A DNA stretch of 64,000 nt from Pseudomonas alkylphenolica (GTDB lineage: Bacteria; Pseudomonadota; Gammaproteobacteria; Pseudomonadales; Pseudomonadaceae), in NCBI RefSeq assembly GCF_016009175.1, contig NZ_JADUCM010000012.1:62001-126000 (forward strand), read 5' to 3'. This document shows, in pieces, positions 16,216 through 27,668 of this stretch (position 1 is its first letter; every line of letters begins with the position of its first letter). The position numbers and the translations under genes are program-made. The notes under the pieces were generated by a model. The model was given only the letters and a program-made list of their open reading frames with translations, searched no databases and was not told where the DNA came from.

Positions 16216-16818
16216 ATGGGATCGTTTAAGCAAGTGGCACTGGTGGTGGGGTTGAGCGCCCTGGCTTGCATGGCGCACGCCGAAGAGTGGGAAGTGGCCA
16301 AGGACGAGCAGGGCGTCAAGGTATCGCTGGCGAGCATCGCAGGTTCCGATTACAAGGCGTATCGCGGCGTGACCTTTATCAAGGCGCCGTTGGCCAAGGT
16401 GCGGGCGCTGCAGGAAGATGTTGCCGGTGCGTGTGCCTGGATTCACGAGTGCAAGTCGCAAAAGCTGCTCAAGGCCGAAGGTGACCAGAGCTGGACCTAC
16501 ACCCAGTTCAGCACGCCGTGGCCGGTGACGCCGCGTGACTCGATCCTGCACATCACCACTTCTCAGGATGCCGATGGCAGCGTAACCCGCAAACTCGAGG
16601 GTGTTCCGAAGTACCTGCCTGAAGAAAAGGGCTTTGTGCGTGTGGCTCAGGTAGAAGGTTTCTGGAAGCTGCAGCCCAAGGACGGTGGCACCGAAGTCAC
16701 TTACCAGGTCCATACCGAGCCAGGTGGCAGCGTGCCGTCGATGGTTGCGAACAAGTTCGTAGTGGATGCGCCGTTCAATACGTTGAAGGCGTTGAAGGCG
16801 AAAGCCGAGCGACCATAA
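16216..16818 (+). CDS. Exported START-domain lipid-binding protein
   Basis: A 200-residue protein with a signal peptide ending at AHA (about residue 22) and a START domain over the rest: WEVAKDEQGVKV at the N-terminus, the WTYTQFSTPWPVTPRDSIL strand region and the GGSVPSMVANKFVVDAPFNTL C-terminal helix. START domains hold a lipid or other hydrophobic ligand in a helix-grip fold; the periplasmic bacterial members are uncharacterised. ATG 16216 has AAGGAA eight bases upstream. Followed by a terminator shared with gltA. Confidence 0.85.
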   Translation: MGSFKQVALVVGLSALACMAHAEEWEVAKDEQGVKVSLASIAGSDYKAYRGVTFIKAPLAKVRALQEDVAGACAWIHECKSQKLLKAEGDQSWTYTQFSTPWPVTPRDSILHITTSQDADGSVTRKLEGVPKYLPEEKGFVRVAQVEGFWKLQPKDGGTEVTYQVHTEPGGSVPSMVANKFVVDAPFNTLKALKAKAERP

Positions 16819-16871
16819 GTACAGTTGTGAAGGGGTAGGGCAAGTTTAAAACTGTTCTATCCTCGACCCAT

Positions 16872-16900
16872 AAAAAAGGCTGCCCGAGGGCAGCCTTTTT
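16872..16900. terminator. Bidirectional terminator between the START-domain gene and gltA
   Basis: GGCTGCCC / GGGCAGCC stem with a 2-base loop, A6 on the left and T5 on the right; serves both convergent genes. Confidence 0.9.
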
Positions 16901-16917
16901 CGTGTTCGGCGCAAGGC

Positions 16918-18207
16918 TTACTTACGGTCTTCCAGCTTGACGATGTCGCGTGCTTCGTAGCCGGTGTACAGCTGGCGAGGACGGCCAATCTTGTACGGGC
17001 TGGAGAGCATTTCTTTCCAGTGCGAAATCCAGCCGACGGTCCGCGCCAGGGCGAAGATCACGGTGAACATGCTGGTTGGAATGCCGATCGCCTTGAGGAT
17101 GATCCCCGAGTAGAAGTCGACGTTCGGGTACAGCGAGCGCTCGATGAAGTAAGGATCGGTCAGGGCGATCTCTTCCAGGCGCATGGCCAGTTCCAGCTGC
17201 GGGTCGTTCTTGATGCCCAGCTCGCGCAGGACTTCGTCGCAGGTCTGCTTCATCACGGTGGCGCGAGGGTCACGGTTCTTGTAAACACGGTGACCGAAGC
17301 CCATCAGCTTGAACGGATCGTTCTTGTCCTTGGCCTTGGCGATGAATTTGTCGATGTTCGAGACATCGCCGATTTCATCGAGCATGGTCAGAACGGCTTC
17401 GTTGGCGCCGCCGTGAGCCGGGCCCCACAGTGCGGCGATACCGGCAGCGATACAGGCGAACGGGTTGGCACCCGAGGAGCCTGCCAGGCGCACGGTAGAG
17501 GTCGACGCATTCTGTTCGTGGTCGGCGTGGAGGATGAAAATCCGGTCCATTGCCTTGGCCAGCGTCGGGCTGATCGGTTTGATCTCGCACGGCGTGTTGA
17601 ACATCATGTGCAGGAAGTTTTCTGCGTACGACAGGTCGTTGCGCGGGTACATCATGGGTTGACCCATGGAGTACTTGTAGACCATCGCGGCCAGGGTCGG
17701 CATTTTAGCGACCAGGCGAACGGCAGAAATTTCGCGGTGTTGCGGGTTATTGATGTCCAACGAGTCGTGATAGAACGCCGACAGGGCGCCAACCACGCCG
17801 CACATGACGGCCATCGGGTGGGCGTCGCGGCGGAAGCCGTTGAAGAAGGACTTCAACTGCTCGTGCACCATGGTGTGATTCTTCACGGTGCTGACGAACT
17901 GGGCCTTCTGCTCGGCATTCGGCAGTTCGCCGTTGAGCAGCAGGTAGCAGGTCTCGAGGTAATCGGATTTTTCAGCGAGCTGTTCGATCGGATAACCGCG
18001 GTGCAGCAGGATACCCTTGTCGCCGTCGATATAAGTGATCTTCGACTCGCAGGATGCGGTCGCCATGAAACCAGGGTCGAAAGTGAAGTGACCCGTGGCC
18101 CCCAACCCTCTAACGTCGATAACATCGGGACCAACGGTGCCGGTTAAAATGGGCAGCTCGACGGGGGCTGCGCCCTCGATGACCAACTGCGCTTTTTTGT
18201 CAGCCAT
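16918..18207 (-). CDS. gltA: Citrate synthase
   Basis: A 429-residue type-I (hexameric, NADH-sensitive) citrate synthase that condenses oxaloacetate and acetyl-CoA. Catalytic and substrate motifs are [26 protein letters not shown] with an active-site His, and [15 protein letters not shown]. The length equals that of gammaproteobacterial GltA. It is divergent from sdhCDAB across a 350-bp region with a clear promoter for each side. Confidence 0.97.
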   Translation of the reverse strand: MADKKAQLVIEGAAPVELPILTGTVGPDVIDVRGLGATGHFTFDPGFMATASCESKITYIDGDKGILLHRGYPIEQLAEKSDYLETCYLLLNGELPNAEQKAQFVSTVKNHTMVHEQLKSFFNGFRRDAHPMAVMCGVVGALSAFYHDSLDINNPQHREISAVRLVAKMPTLAAMVYKYSMGQPMMYPRNDLSYAENFLHMMFNTPCEIKPISPTLAKAMDRIFILHADHEQNASTSTVRLAGSSGANPFACIAAGIAALWGPAHGGANEAVLTMLDEIGDVSNIDKFIAKAKDKNDPFKLMGFGHRVYKNRDPRATVMKQTCDEVLRELGIKNDPQLELAMRLEEIALTDPYFIERSLYPNVDFYSGIILKAIGIPTSMFTVIFALARTVGWISHWKEMLSSPYKIGRPRQLYTGYEARDIVKLEDRK

Positions 18208-18265
18208 GTGGCCTCCTATTAATGCTTGAAATCATCAGACAGACCCCCCACGCAGGGCCCGCACC

Positions 18266-18293
18266 ACTATAGTGAGATAAATTCGAATGTCAA
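18266..18293 (-). promoter_or_regulatory. Sigma-70 promoter of gltA
   Basis: Minus strand: TTGACA (18293-18288), 16-nt spacer, TATAGT (18271-18266), about 60 bp before the gltA ATG. Confidence 0.75.
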
Positions 18294-18407
18294 TTTGCCT
18301 AAAGCACGGTTGTAAAGGGCTTTGGGCACCGTTTTTCCTCGAAATTGCCGCCCATTTACGCCTTTTATGCGCTAAAGGCAATGCGCTATTTGGGCTAGGG
18401 GCTTGCG

Positions 18408-18436
18408 TTGTCATTAGTGACCTAACTGTCTATAAT
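18408..18436 (+). promoter_or_regulatory. Sigma-70 promoter of sdhCDAB
   Basis: TTGTCA (18408-18413), 17-nt spacer, TATAAT (18431-18436), leaving an untranslated leader of about 115 nt before sdhC. Confidence 0.75.
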
Positions 18437-18557
18437 CGGCACCCGACCGCCAGGGGCTTGCAAGCCCGTGTTGCTGGGGTCGTCACTCCCTGGGTGGTGG
18501 GTACCTGACCAGTACACTTACCAACAACTTTGCCCTGCTTGCTAGGGGCTCTTCAGT

Positions 18558-18944
18558 GTGAAAAAAGCCGTGAAAAGCCAACGACCTGTAAACCTAGACC
18601 TAAGGACCATCAAACTCCCCATTACCGGCGTTACGTCATTTCTTCACCGTGTATCCGGCATCATCCTCTTCCTGGGCCTTGGCTTCATGCTTTATGCATT
18701 GGGCAAATCCCTGGGTTCGGAGGAAGGTTTCGCCGAGGTGAAGGCATGCTTGACCAGTCCGCTGGCCAAGTTCGTGGCATGGGGCCTCCTGTCCGCCTTG
18801 CTGTATCACTTGGTAGCCGGTGTGCGCCACTTGATCATGGACATGGGCATCGGTGAGACGCTGGAAGGCGGAAGACTGGGCTCGAAAATCATCATCGCCG
18901 CTTCCGTGGTGCTGATCGTGCTGGCAGGAGTTTGGATATGGTAA
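18558..18944 (+). CDS. sdhC: Succinate dehydrogenase cytochrome b556 subunit
   Basis: A 128-residue membrane anchor of complex II. Three hydrophobic helices are visible, with the family signature RPVNLDLRTIKLP at the start, SFLHRVSGI (quinone-site Ser/Arg) and HLVAGVRHLIMD, which holds the haem-ligand His. GTG start at 18558. First gene of sdhCDAB; its end overlaps sdhD by 7 bp. Confidence 0.95.
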   Translation: MKKAVKSQRPVNLDLRTIKLPITGVTSFLHRVSGIILFLGLGFMLYALGKSLGSEEGFAEVKACLTSPLAKFVAWGLLSALLYHLVAGVRHLIMDMGIGETLEGGRLGSKIIIAASVVLIVLAGVWIW

Positions 18945-19306
18945 CTAACGTCACGAACCTCTCGCGTTCGGGCCTCTATGACTGGATGGCGCAGCGCGTA
19001 TCTGCGGTCGTTCTCGCGGCTTATTTCATTTTCCTGATCGGATACCTCGCCGCGCACCCGGGCATTGATTATGCCCAGTGGCACGGTCTGTTCTCCAACA
19101 ACGCGATGCGTATCTTCAGTCTGCTGGCACTGGTTGCCCTGGGCGCTCACGCCTGGGTCGGCATGTGGACCATCGCAACTGACTACCTGACGCCAATGGC
19201 GCTGGGCAAGTCGGCGACTGCTGTACGTTTCCTGTTCCAGGCGGTATGCGGTGTCGCGATGTTCGCGTACTTCGTCTGGGGTGTGCAGATTCTCTGGGGT
19301 ATCTGA
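18938..19306 (+). CDS. sdhD: Succinate dehydrogenase membrane anchor subunit
   Basis: A 122-residue three-helix anchor. YDWMAQRVSAVVLAAYF at the start and HAWVGMWTIATDYL (quinone/haem region) are typical of SdhD. ATG 18938 has GGAG nine bases upstream and overlaps the end of sdhC. With SdhC it holds haem b and the ubiquinone site; the flavoprotein and iron-sulphur subunits follow. Confidence 0.95.
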   Translation: MVTNVTNLSRSGLYDWMAQRVSAVVLAAYFIFLIGYLAAHPGIDYAQWHGLFSNNAMRIFSLLALVALGAHAWVGMWTIATDYLTPMALGKSATAVRFLFQAVCGVAMFAYFVWGVQILWGI

Positions 19307-19309
19307 TTC

Positions 19310-21082
19310 ATGGCTAACATTCCTACGATTTCATTCGACGCCATCATTATTGGTGGTGGCGGTGCTGGCATGCGCGCTGCGCTGCAGCTGGCCCAGGGCG
19401 GTCACAAGACTGCCGTGATCACCAAGGTCTTCCCGACCCGTTCGCACACTGTATCGGCCCAGGGTGGCATCACCTGCGCCATCGCTTCGGCCGACCCGAA
19501 CGATGACTGGCGCTGGCACATGTACGATACCGTCAAGGGTTCCGACTACATCGGTGACCAGGACGCTATCGAATACATGTGTCAGGAAGGTCCTGCTGCG
19601 GTCTTCGAACTGGACCACATGGGCCTGCCGTTCTCGCGTACCGAAACCGGCCGTATCTACCAGCGTCCGTTCGGTGGTCAGTCCAAGGACTTCGGTAAGG
19701 GTGGCCAGGCTGCCCGTACCTGTGCTGCTTCCGACCGTACCGGTCACGCGCTGCTGCACACCCTGTACCAGGGCAACCTGAAAGCAGGCACCACGTTCCT
19801 GAACGAGTACTACGCAGTCGATCTGGTGAAGAACCAGGAAGGCGCGTTCGTCGGTGTGATCGCGATCTGCATCGAAACCGGCGAAACCCTGTACATCAAA
19901 GCCAAGGCCACTGTATTGGCCACTGGCGGTGCAGGCCGTATCTACTCGTCCACCACCAACGCCCTGATCAACACCGGTGACGGTATCGGCATGGCGCTGC
20001 GTGCCGGTGTTCCGGTTCAGGACATCGAAATGTGGCAGTTCCACCCGACCGGCATCGCCGGCGCCGGTGTACTGGTTACCGAAGGCTGCCGTGGTGAAGG
20101 TGGTTACCTCATCAACAAGCACGGCGAGCGTTTCATGGAGCGCTATGCGCCTAACGCCAAAGACCTCGCCGGTCGTGACGTTGTGGCCCGTTCCATGGTT
20201 AAAGAGATCATCGCCGGTAACGGCTGTGGCCCTAACGGCGACCACGTGATGCTCAAGCTTGACCACCTGGGTGAAGAAGTACTGCACAGCCGCCTGCCAG
20301 GCATCTGTGAACTGTCCAAGACCTTCGCTCACGTTGACCCGGTTGTTGCTCCGGTTCCTGTCGTTCCGACCTGCCACTACATGATGGGCGGCGTTGCCAC
20401 CAACATTCATGGTCAGGCGATGACTCAGGACGCCGATGGCGTTGACCAGATCATCCCGGGTCTGTTCGCAGTAGGCGAAGTAGCCTGCGTATCGGTTCAC
20501 GGTGCCAACCGTCTGGGCGGCAACTCGCTGCTCGACCTGGTCGTGTTCGGTCGCGCTGCTGGCCTGCACCTGGAAAAAGCGCTGAGCGACGGTATCGAAT
20601 ACCTCGACGCCAGCGACACCGACATCGACGTTGCCCTGAGCCGCCTGAACAAGCTCAACGAGCGCAACACCGGTGAAGACGTTGCTACCCTGCGTCGCGA
20701 GCTGCAAAGCTGCATGCAGAACTACTTCGGTGTGTTCCGTACCGGCGAATACATGCAGAAGGGCATCGAGCAACTGGCCCAGCTGCGTGAGCGTATTGCC
20801 AACGTCAAGATCAACGACAAGTCCCAGGCCTTCAACACCGCGCGTATCGAAGCGCTGGAGCTGCAGAACCTGCTGGAAGTCGCTGAAGCGACCGCAATCG
20901 CTGCAGAAGTACGTAAAGAGTCCCGCGGTGCGCACGCCCGTGAAGACTTTGAAGATCGTGACGACGAAAACTGGCTGTGCCACACCCTGTACTTCCCGGG
21001 CGAAAAGCGCGTTGCCAAGCGTGCCGTCAACTTCGCGCCGAAAACCGTACCGGCGTTCGAGCCAAAAGTCCGGACTTACTAA
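19310..21082 (+). CDS. sdhA: Succinate dehydrogenase flavoprotein subunit
   Basis: A 590-residue catalytic subunit that oxidises succinate to fumarate. FAD motif [13 protein letters not shown] at about 13-25, covalent-FAD histidine in [11 protein letters not shown] (His 46), and the active-site region [21 protein letters not shown] (split across about 240-260) are all present; the capping-domain end RTGEY/ARED follows. The gene lies 3 bp after sdhD and 12 bp before sdhB. Confidence 0.97.
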   Translation: MANIPTISFDAIIIGGGGAGMRAALQLAQGGHKTAVITKVFPTRSHTVSAQGGITCAIASADPNDDWRWHMYDTVKGSDYIGDQDAIEYMCQEGPAAVFELDHMGLPFSRTETGRIYQRPFGGQSKDFGKGGQAARTCAASDRTGHALLHTLYQGNLKAGTTFLNEYYAVDLVKNQEGAFVGVIAICIETGETLYIKAKATVLATGGAGRIYSSTTNALINTGDGIGMALRAGVPVQDIEMWQFHPTGIAGAGVLVTEGCRGEGGYLINKHGERFMERYAPNAKDLAGRDVVARSMVKEIIAGNGCGPNGDHVMLKLDHLGEEVLHSRLPGICELSKTFAHVDPVVAPVPVVPTCHYMMGGVATNIHGQAMTQDADGVDQIIPGLFAVGEVACVSVHGANRLGGNSLLDLVVFGRAAGLHLEKALSDGIEYLDASDTDIDVALSRLNKLNERNTGEDVATLRRELQSCMQNYFGVFRTGEYMQKGIEQLAQLRERIANVKINDKSQAFNTARIEALELQNLLEVAEATAIAAEVRKESRGAHAREDFEDRDDENWLCHTLYFPGEKRVAKRAVNFAPKTVPAFEPKVRTY

Positions 21083-21094
21083 GGGGTGGTCGCT

Positions 21095-21799
21095 ATGTTG
21101 CAAGTCGAAGTCTATCGTTACAACCCCGATACCGACTCTGCGCCGAAAATGCAGACGTTCCAGGTCGATACCGGTGGCAAAGACCTGATGGTGCTGGATG
21201 TATTGGCACTGATCAAAGAACAGGATGAAGGTTTCTCGTATCGTCGTTCCTGCCGTGAAGGTGTATGCGGTTCCGACGGCATGAACATCAACGGCAAAAA
21301 CGGCCTGGCTTGCATCACGCCGCTGTCGGCAGTGGTCAAGCGTAACAAGTTGATCATCCGTCCTTTGCCTGGGCTGCCGGTCATTCGTGACCTGGTCGTC
21401 GATATGAGCATCTTCTACAAGCAGTACGAGAAGGTGAAGCCATTCCTGCAGAACGACACGCCGGCTCCGGCCATCGAACGTCTGCAGTCGCCGGAAGAAC
21501 GTGAAAAGCTGGACGGTCTGTACGAGTGCATCCTGTGCGCTTGCTGCTCGACTTCCTGCCCGTCGTTCTGGTGGAACCCGGACAAGTTCCTCGGTCCAGC
21601 TGCACTGTTGCAGGCCTATCGTTTCCTGGCCGACAGCCGTGACACCAAGACCCAGGAGCGTCTGGCTTCGCTGGATGACCCGTTCAGTGTATTCCGCTGC
21701 CGCGGAATCATGAACTGCGTAAACGTTTGCCCTAAAGGTCTGAACCCGACCAAGGCAATCGGTCACGTACGTAACATGCTGCTGCAAAGCGGTACCTGA
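21095..21799 (+). CDS. sdhB: Succinate dehydrogenase iron-sulphur subunit
   Basis: A 234-residue subunit carrying the three clusters: 2Fe-2S ligands in SCREGVCGSDGM plus a Cys in GLACIT, 4Fe-4S ligands in CILCACCSTSCP, and 3Fe-4S ligands in CRGIMNCVNVCPKGLNP. Start ATG 21095 has AAGGGG nine bases upstream; GTG 21086 in the same frame is less likely. Last sdh gene; 243 bp of structured leader separate it from sucA. Confidence 0.96.
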   Translation: MLQVEVYRYNPDTDSAPKMQTFQVDTGGKDLMVLDVLALIKEQDEGFSYRRSCREGVCGSDGMNINGKNGLACITPLSAVVKRNKLIIRPLPGLPVIRDLVVDMSIFYKQYEKVKPFLQNDTPAPAIERLQSPEEREKLDGLYECILCACCSTSCPSFWWNPDKFLGPAALLQAYRFLADSRDTKTQERLASLDDPFSVFRCRGIMNCVNVCPKGLNPTKAIGHVRNMLLQSGT

Positions 21800-22042
21800 T
21801 TTTAAAGTGTTGTACCCGTAGCACGCCGAAGTGCGGGCCCTTGCCCGCACCGAGGTGAAACCAAGCGAGGGCTTACAAGGCCCGAGCTTTACCTATGAAG
21901 ATATGAGACCAGCAGGGGCTTCCGGGCTGGTACCCGGAAAATCTGTGGGATCCTTGGTGGCTTGGTTCGGTCGCTGCATTAGGACTTTTCCAGGCTTGCT
22001 GTGGCTCTCGCCGATCCGTCCCCTAACCGAGGGTGACCAAGC
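21800..22042 (+). ncRNA. Structured leader of sucA (candidate sucA-II type cis-regulatory RNA)
   Basis: The 243-nt sdhB-sucA gap can fold strongly: GTGCGGGC-CCTT-GCCCGCAC (21831-21850, perfect 8-bp stem), AAGCGAGGGC / GCCCGAGCTT around 21863-21889, and TTCCGGG / CCCGGAA at 21920-21939. None is followed by a T run, so these are not simple terminators. A conserved RNA motif called sucA-II is known upstream of sucA in Pseudomonadales; place and genus fit, but I cannot run the covariance model, and the exact limits are not known. Confidence 0.55.
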
Positions 22043-24874
22043 ATGCAAGAAAGCGTGATGCAGCGCATGTGGGAAAGCGCCCACCTTTCAGGTGGTAACG
22101 CTGCATATGTGGAAGAGCTCTACGAACTCTACCTGCACGACCCTAACGCTGTGCCAGAAGAGTGGCGCACTTACTTCCAGAAGTTGCCCGCCGAAGGCAG
22201 CACCGCTACCGATGTATCGCACTCGACGATCCGCGACCATTTCGTATTGCTGGCAAAGAACCAGCGCCGCGCCCAACCGGTATCTGCCGGGAGCGTGAGC
22301 AGTGAACACGAGAAGAAGCAGGTTGAAGTACTGCGACTGATCCAGGCCTACCGTATGCGCGGCCACCAAGCCGCTAAGCTCGACCCTCTGGGGTTGTGGC
22401 AGCGCCCTGCGCCAGTAGACCTGTCGATCAATCATTACGGCTTGACCAATGCCGATCTAGATACGACCTTCCGTGCCGGCGACCTGTTCATCGGCAAAGA
22501 GGAAGCGAGCCTACGCGAAATCTTCGACGCTTTGCAGCAGACATATTGCCGCACCATTGGCGCCGAGTTTACCCACATCGTCGACTCCGAGCAGCGCAGC
22601 TGGTTCCAGCAGCGTCTGGAGAGCGTTCGTGGTCGCCCGGCTTTCTCCGCGGATGTCCAGAGCCACCTGCTCGAGCGTGTGACCGCAGCAGAAGGTCTGG
22701 AAAAGTACCTGGGCACCAAGTACCCTGGCACCAAGCGTTTTGGCCTGGAAGGCGGCGAAAGCCTGATTCCTATGCTGGACGAGCTGATTCAGCGTTCCGG
22801 TTCTTACGGTACCAAGGAAGTCGTTATCGGTATGGCCCACCGTGGCCGTCTGAACGTACTGGTCAACACCTTTGGCAAGAACCCGCGCGATCTGTTCGAC
22901 GAGTTCGAAGGCAAGAAGAAGGTCGAGCTGGGTTCCGGTGACGTTAAATACCACCAGGGCTTCTCGTCCAACGTGATGACCGCTGGCGGCGAAGTCCACC
23001 TGGCCATGGCGTTCAACCCTTCCCACCTGGAAATCGTCTCGCCAGTGGTAGAAGGTTCGGTGCGCGCCCGTCAGGATCGTCGCAACGACACCGTCGGTGA
23101 CAAGGTTCTGCCAATCTCCATCCACGGTGACGCGGCATTCGCCGGTCAGGGCGTGGTCATGGAAACCTTCCAGATGTCGCAAACCCGCGGTTTCAAAACC
23201 GGCGGTACCGTGCACATCGTGATCAACAACCAGGTTGGTTTCACCATTAGCAACCCGCTGGACTCGCGTTCCACCGAGTACGCTACAGACGTCGCCAAGA
23301 TGATTCAGGCGCCGATCCTGCACGTCAACGGTGATGACCCGGAGGCAGTGCTGTTCGTGACCCAGCTGGCCGTCGACTACCGCATGCAGTTCAAGCGTGA
23401 CGTGGTGATCGACATGGTCTGCTACCGTCGTCGCGGCCACAACGAGGCCGACGAGCCGAACGGCACCCAGCCGCTGATGTACCAGCAGATCGCCAAGCAG
23501 CGCACCACCCGTGAGCTGTACGCCGAAGCGCTGACCAAGTCGGGCAGCCTCGATGCCGAGCGCGTCCAGGCCAAAGTCGACGAGTACCGCAACGCGCTGG
23601 ACAACGGTCTGCACGTAGTAAAAAGCCTGGTCAAAGAGCCGAACAAAGAGCTGTTCGTTGACTGGCGTCCGTACCTGGGTCACACCTGGACCGCGCGTCA
23701 CGACACGCGTTTCGACCTCAAGACCCTGCAGGAACTGTCGGCCAAGCTGCTGGAACTGCCAGAAGGTTTCGTGGTTCAGCGTCAGGTTTCGAAGATCTAC
23801 GAAGATCGCCAGAAGATGCAGGCCGGTGGCTTGCCGATCAACTGGGGCTACGCCGAAACCATGGCCTACGCGACCCTGCTGTTCGAAGGTCATCCTATCC
23901 GCATGACGGGTCAGGATATCGGTCGCGGCACTTTCTCGCACCGCCACGCGGTACTGCACAACCAGAAAGATGCCAGCACCTACCTGCCACTGCAGAACCT
24001 GTTCGGCGGCCAGCCGAAGTTCGACCTGTACGACTCCTTCCTCTCGGAAGAAGCGGTACTGGCTTTCGAATACGGCTACTCCACCACCACGCCAAACGCG
24101 CTGGTGATCTGGGAAGCGCAGTTCGGCGACTTCGCCAACGGTGCCCAGGTGGTTGTCGACCAGTTCATCACCAGTGGTGAGCACAAGTGGGGCCGTCTGT
24201 GCGGTCTGACCATGCTGCTGCCGCACGGTTATGAAGGGCAGGGGCCTGAGCACTCCTCGGCACGTCTGGAGCGTTACCTGCAGCTGTGCGCCGAGCACAA
24301 CGTCCAGGTTTGCGTACCGACCACGCCGGCTCAGATCTACCACCTGTTGCGTCGTCAGGTCATCCGTCCGCTGCGTAAGCCGCTGATCGTGCTGACGCCA
24401 AAGTCGCTGCTGCGCCACAAGCTGGCCATCTCGACGCTGGAAGAACTGGCCGAAGGCTCGTTCCAGACCGTGATCCCGGAAATCGATACCCTCGATCCGA
24501 AAAAGGTCACTCGCCTGGTCCTGTGCAGCGGCAAGGTCTACTACGATCTGCTGGAAAAACGCCGTGCCGAAGGCCGCGAAGACATCGCCGTCGTTCGTAT
24601 CGAGCAACTGTATCCGTTCCCTGAGGACGATCTGGTCGAGATCCTCGCGCCGTACACCAATCTCAAGGATGTGGTGTGGTGCCAGGAAGAGCCGATGAAC
24701 CAGGGTGCCTGGTACAGCAGCCAACACCACATGCGTCGTATCCTGACCCGCCACAATAAAGAGCTGGTTCTGGAATACGCTGGTCGTGATGCTTCGGCAG
24801 CACCCGCTTGTGGCTACGCTTCGATGCACGCCGAGCAGCAGGAAAAACTGCTGCAAGATGCCTTCACCGTTTAA
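22043..24874 (+). CDS. sucA: 2-oxoglutarate dehydrogenase E1 component
   Basis: A 943-residue thiamine-diphosphate decarboxylase of the 2-oxoglutarate dehydrogenase complex. It starts MQESVMQRMWESAHLSGGNA, the E2-binding N-terminal tail of this family; the ThDP region HGDAAFAGQGVV and NNQVGFTISNP lies mid-protein, with the catalytic His stretch HRGRLNVLVN before it and the C-terminal transketolase-like domain after (GQDIGRGTFSHRHAVL). GAGG lies 10 bases before ATG 22043. Followed by sucB after 42 bp. Confidence 0.97.
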   Translation: MQESVMQRMWESAHLSGGNAAYVEELYELYLHDPNAVPEEWRTYFQKLPAEGSTATDVSHSTIRDHFVLLAKNQRRAQPVSAGSVSSEHEKKQVEVLRLIQAYRMRGHQAAKLDPLGLWQRPAPVDLSINHYGLTNADLDTTFRAGDLFIGKEEASLREIFDALQQTYCRTIGAEFTHIVDSEQRSWFQQRLESVRGRPAFSADVQSHLLERVTAAEGLEKYLGTKYPGTKRFGLEGGESLIPMLDELIQRSGSYGTKEVVIGMAHRGRLNVLVNTFGKNPRDLFDEFEGKKKVELGSGDVKYHQGFSSNVMTAGGEVHLAMAFNPSHLEIVSPVVEGSVRARQDRRNDTVGDKVLPISIHGDAAFAGQGVVMETFQMSQTRGFKTGGTVHIVINNQVGFTISNPLDSRSTEYATDVAKMIQAPILHVNGDDPEAVLFVTQLAVDYRMQFKRDVVIDMVCYRRRGHNEADEPNGTQPLMYQQIAKQRTTRELYAEALTKSGSLDAERVQAKVDEYRNALDNGLHVVKSLVKEPNKELFVDWRPYLGHTWTARHDTRFDLKTLQELSAKLLELPEGFVVQRQVSKIYEDRQKMQAGGLPINWGYAETMAYATLLFEGHPIRMTGQDIGRGTFSHRHAVLHNQKDASTYLPLQNLFGGQPKFDLYDSFLSEEAVLAFEYGYSTTTPNALVIWEAQFGDFANGAQVVVDQFITSGEHKWGRLCGLTMLLPHGYEGQGPEHSSARLERYLQLCAEHNVQVCVPTTPAQIYHLLRRQVIRPLRKPLIVLTPKSLLRHKLAISTLEELAEGSFQTVIPEIDTLDPKKVTRLVLCSGKVYYDLLEKRRAEGREDIAVVRIEQLYPFPEDDLVEILAPYTNLKDVVWCQEEPMNQGAWYSSQHHMRRILTRHNKELVLEYAGRDASAAPACGYASMHAEQQEKLLQDAFTV

Positions 24875-24916
24875 TGCCATCGCGCACTAGAAACCGAATT
24901 TAAGGAACCACTGATA

Positions 24917-26137
24917 ATGGCTATCGAGATCAAAGCCCCTACTTTCCCGGAATCGGTTGCCGATGGCACCGTTGCCACCTGGCACAAGAAACCGGGCGAA
25001 GCCGTCAAGCGTGACGAGCTGATCGTCGACATCGAGACCGACAAAGTCGTTCTGGAAGTACTGGCGACTGCCGACGGCGTACTGGGCGCTATCGTCAAGG
25101 GCGAGGGCGAAACCGTCCTGTCCGACGAAGTCCTGGGTTCGATCGAAGAAGGTGGCGTTGCTGCCGCCGCACCTGCTGCTGCCGCTGCTGCACCGGCCGC
25201 TGCTGCCGCGCCTGCTGCTGCCTCGGACGAAGACGCCATTGGCGCTCCGGCTGCTCGCAAGCTGGCAGAAGAGAACGGCATCGCGCTGAACAGCATCAAG
25301 GGCACCGGTAAAGACGGCCGCATCACCAAGGAAGACGTTGTAGCTGCCATCGAAGCGAAGAAATCCGCTCCGGCCGCCGCTCCAGCTGCCAAGCCTGCCG
25401 CTGCTGCCGCTGCGCCGATCGTTGCTACCGGCGACCGCACCGAGAAGCGTGTACCGATGACTCGCGTACGTGCCACCGTTGCCAAGCGTCTGGTCGAAGC
25501 ACAGTCGAACATGGCCATGCTGACCACCTTCAACGAAGTCGACATGACCGAAGTCATGGCCCTGCGTTCGAAGTACAAGGACCTGTTCGAGAAGACCCAC
25601 AACGGCGTACGCCTGGGCTTCATGTCGTTCTTCGTCAAGGCTGCCACCGAAGCACTGAAGCGCTTCCCGGCTGTCAACGCTTCGATCGACGGTTCCGACA
25701 TCGTCTACCACGGCTATGCGGACGTCGGCGTTGCCGTCTCCAGCGACCGTGGCCTGGTAGTACCGGTTCTGCGTAACGCCGAGCAAATGAGCCTGGCTGA
25801 AATCGAAAACGGCATCGCCACTTTCGGTAAAAAAGCGCGCGACGGTAAGCTGTCGATCGACGAAATGACCGGCGGTACCTTCACCATCACCAATGGTGGT
25901 ACCTTCGGTTCGATGATGTCGACGCCGATCGTCAACCCGCCTCAGGCCGCAATCCTGGGCATGCACAACATCATCCAGCGTCCGATGGCCGTCAATGGTC
26001 AGGTCGTGATCCGCCCGATGATGTACCTGGCACTGTCCTACGATCACCGCCTGATCGACGGTAAAGAAGCCGTGACCTTCCTGGTGACCATCAAGAACCT
26101 GCTGGAAGACCCGGCTCGTCTGCTGCTGGACATCTAA
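24917..26137 (+). CDS. sucB: Dihydrolipoyl succinyltransferase, E2 of 2-oxoglutarate dehydrogenase
   Basis: A 406-residue core enzyme. One lipoyl domain (1-75) with the modified lysine in ETDKVVLE (Lys 43), an Ala-rich swinging linker (about 80-100), the E1/E3-binding domain (about 108-145, [14 protein letters not shown]), a second Ala/Pro linker and the catalytic acyltransferase domain (about 175-406) ending with [12 protein letters not shown], which carries the catalytic His and Asp. The single lipoyl domain fits SucB rather than AceF. A ribosome site AAGGAA lies before ATG 24917. Confidence 0.97.
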   Translation: MAIEIKAPTFPESVADGTVATWHKKPGEAVKRDELIVDIETDKVVLEVLATADGVLGAIVKGEGETVLSDEVLGSIEEGGVAAAAPAAAAAAPAAAAAPAAASDEDAIGAPAARKLAEENGIALNSIKGTGKDGRITKEDVVAAIEAKKSAPAAAPAAKPAAAAAAPIVATGDRTEKRVPMTRVRATVAKRLVEAQSNMAMLTTFNEVDMTEVMALRSKYKDLFEKTHNGVRLGFMSFFVKAATEALKRFPAVNASIDGSDIVYHGYADVGVAVSSDRGLVVPVLRNAEQMSLAEIENGIATFGKKARDGKLSIDEMTGGTFTITNGGTFGSMMSTPIVNPPQAAILGMHNIIQRPMAVNGQVVIRPMMYLALSYDHRLIDGKEAVTFLVTIKNLLEDPARLLLDI

Positions 26138-26143
26138 AAAAAC

Positions 26144-26204
26144 AGCTGCAAGTTGCAAGCGGCTCGCTTCGATCAGAAGCCGGTCGTCTTGCACCTTGCA
26201 GCTT
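26144..26204. repeat. Long hairpin element between sucB and lpd
   Basis: AGCTGCAAGTTGCAAG (26144-26159 region) is complementary to CTTGCACCTTGCAGCT (26188-26204 region) with one mismatch. The loop contains a second pair, CGGCT and AGCCG. Elements with this AGCTTGCAGC-type sequence are dispersed in Pseudomonas intergenic regions. It lacks a T run but may stabilise the sucAB mRNA or attenuate reading into lpd. Confidence 0.6.
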
Positions 26205-26219
26205 GTGGCTTGACGCTAA

Positions 26220-27668
<1,449 letters not shown>

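Noticed and set aside
19331..21850. Open frame of 839 codons on the minus strand opposite sdhA and sdhB
   Set aside because: It lies entirely antisense to genes with clear FAD and Fe-S motifs; GC-rich codon use keeps the reverse frame open. No known domain in its translation.
22511..24880. Open frame of 789 codons opposite sucA
   Set aside because: Same reason: an antisense shadow of a well-identified gene, without ribosome site or domains.
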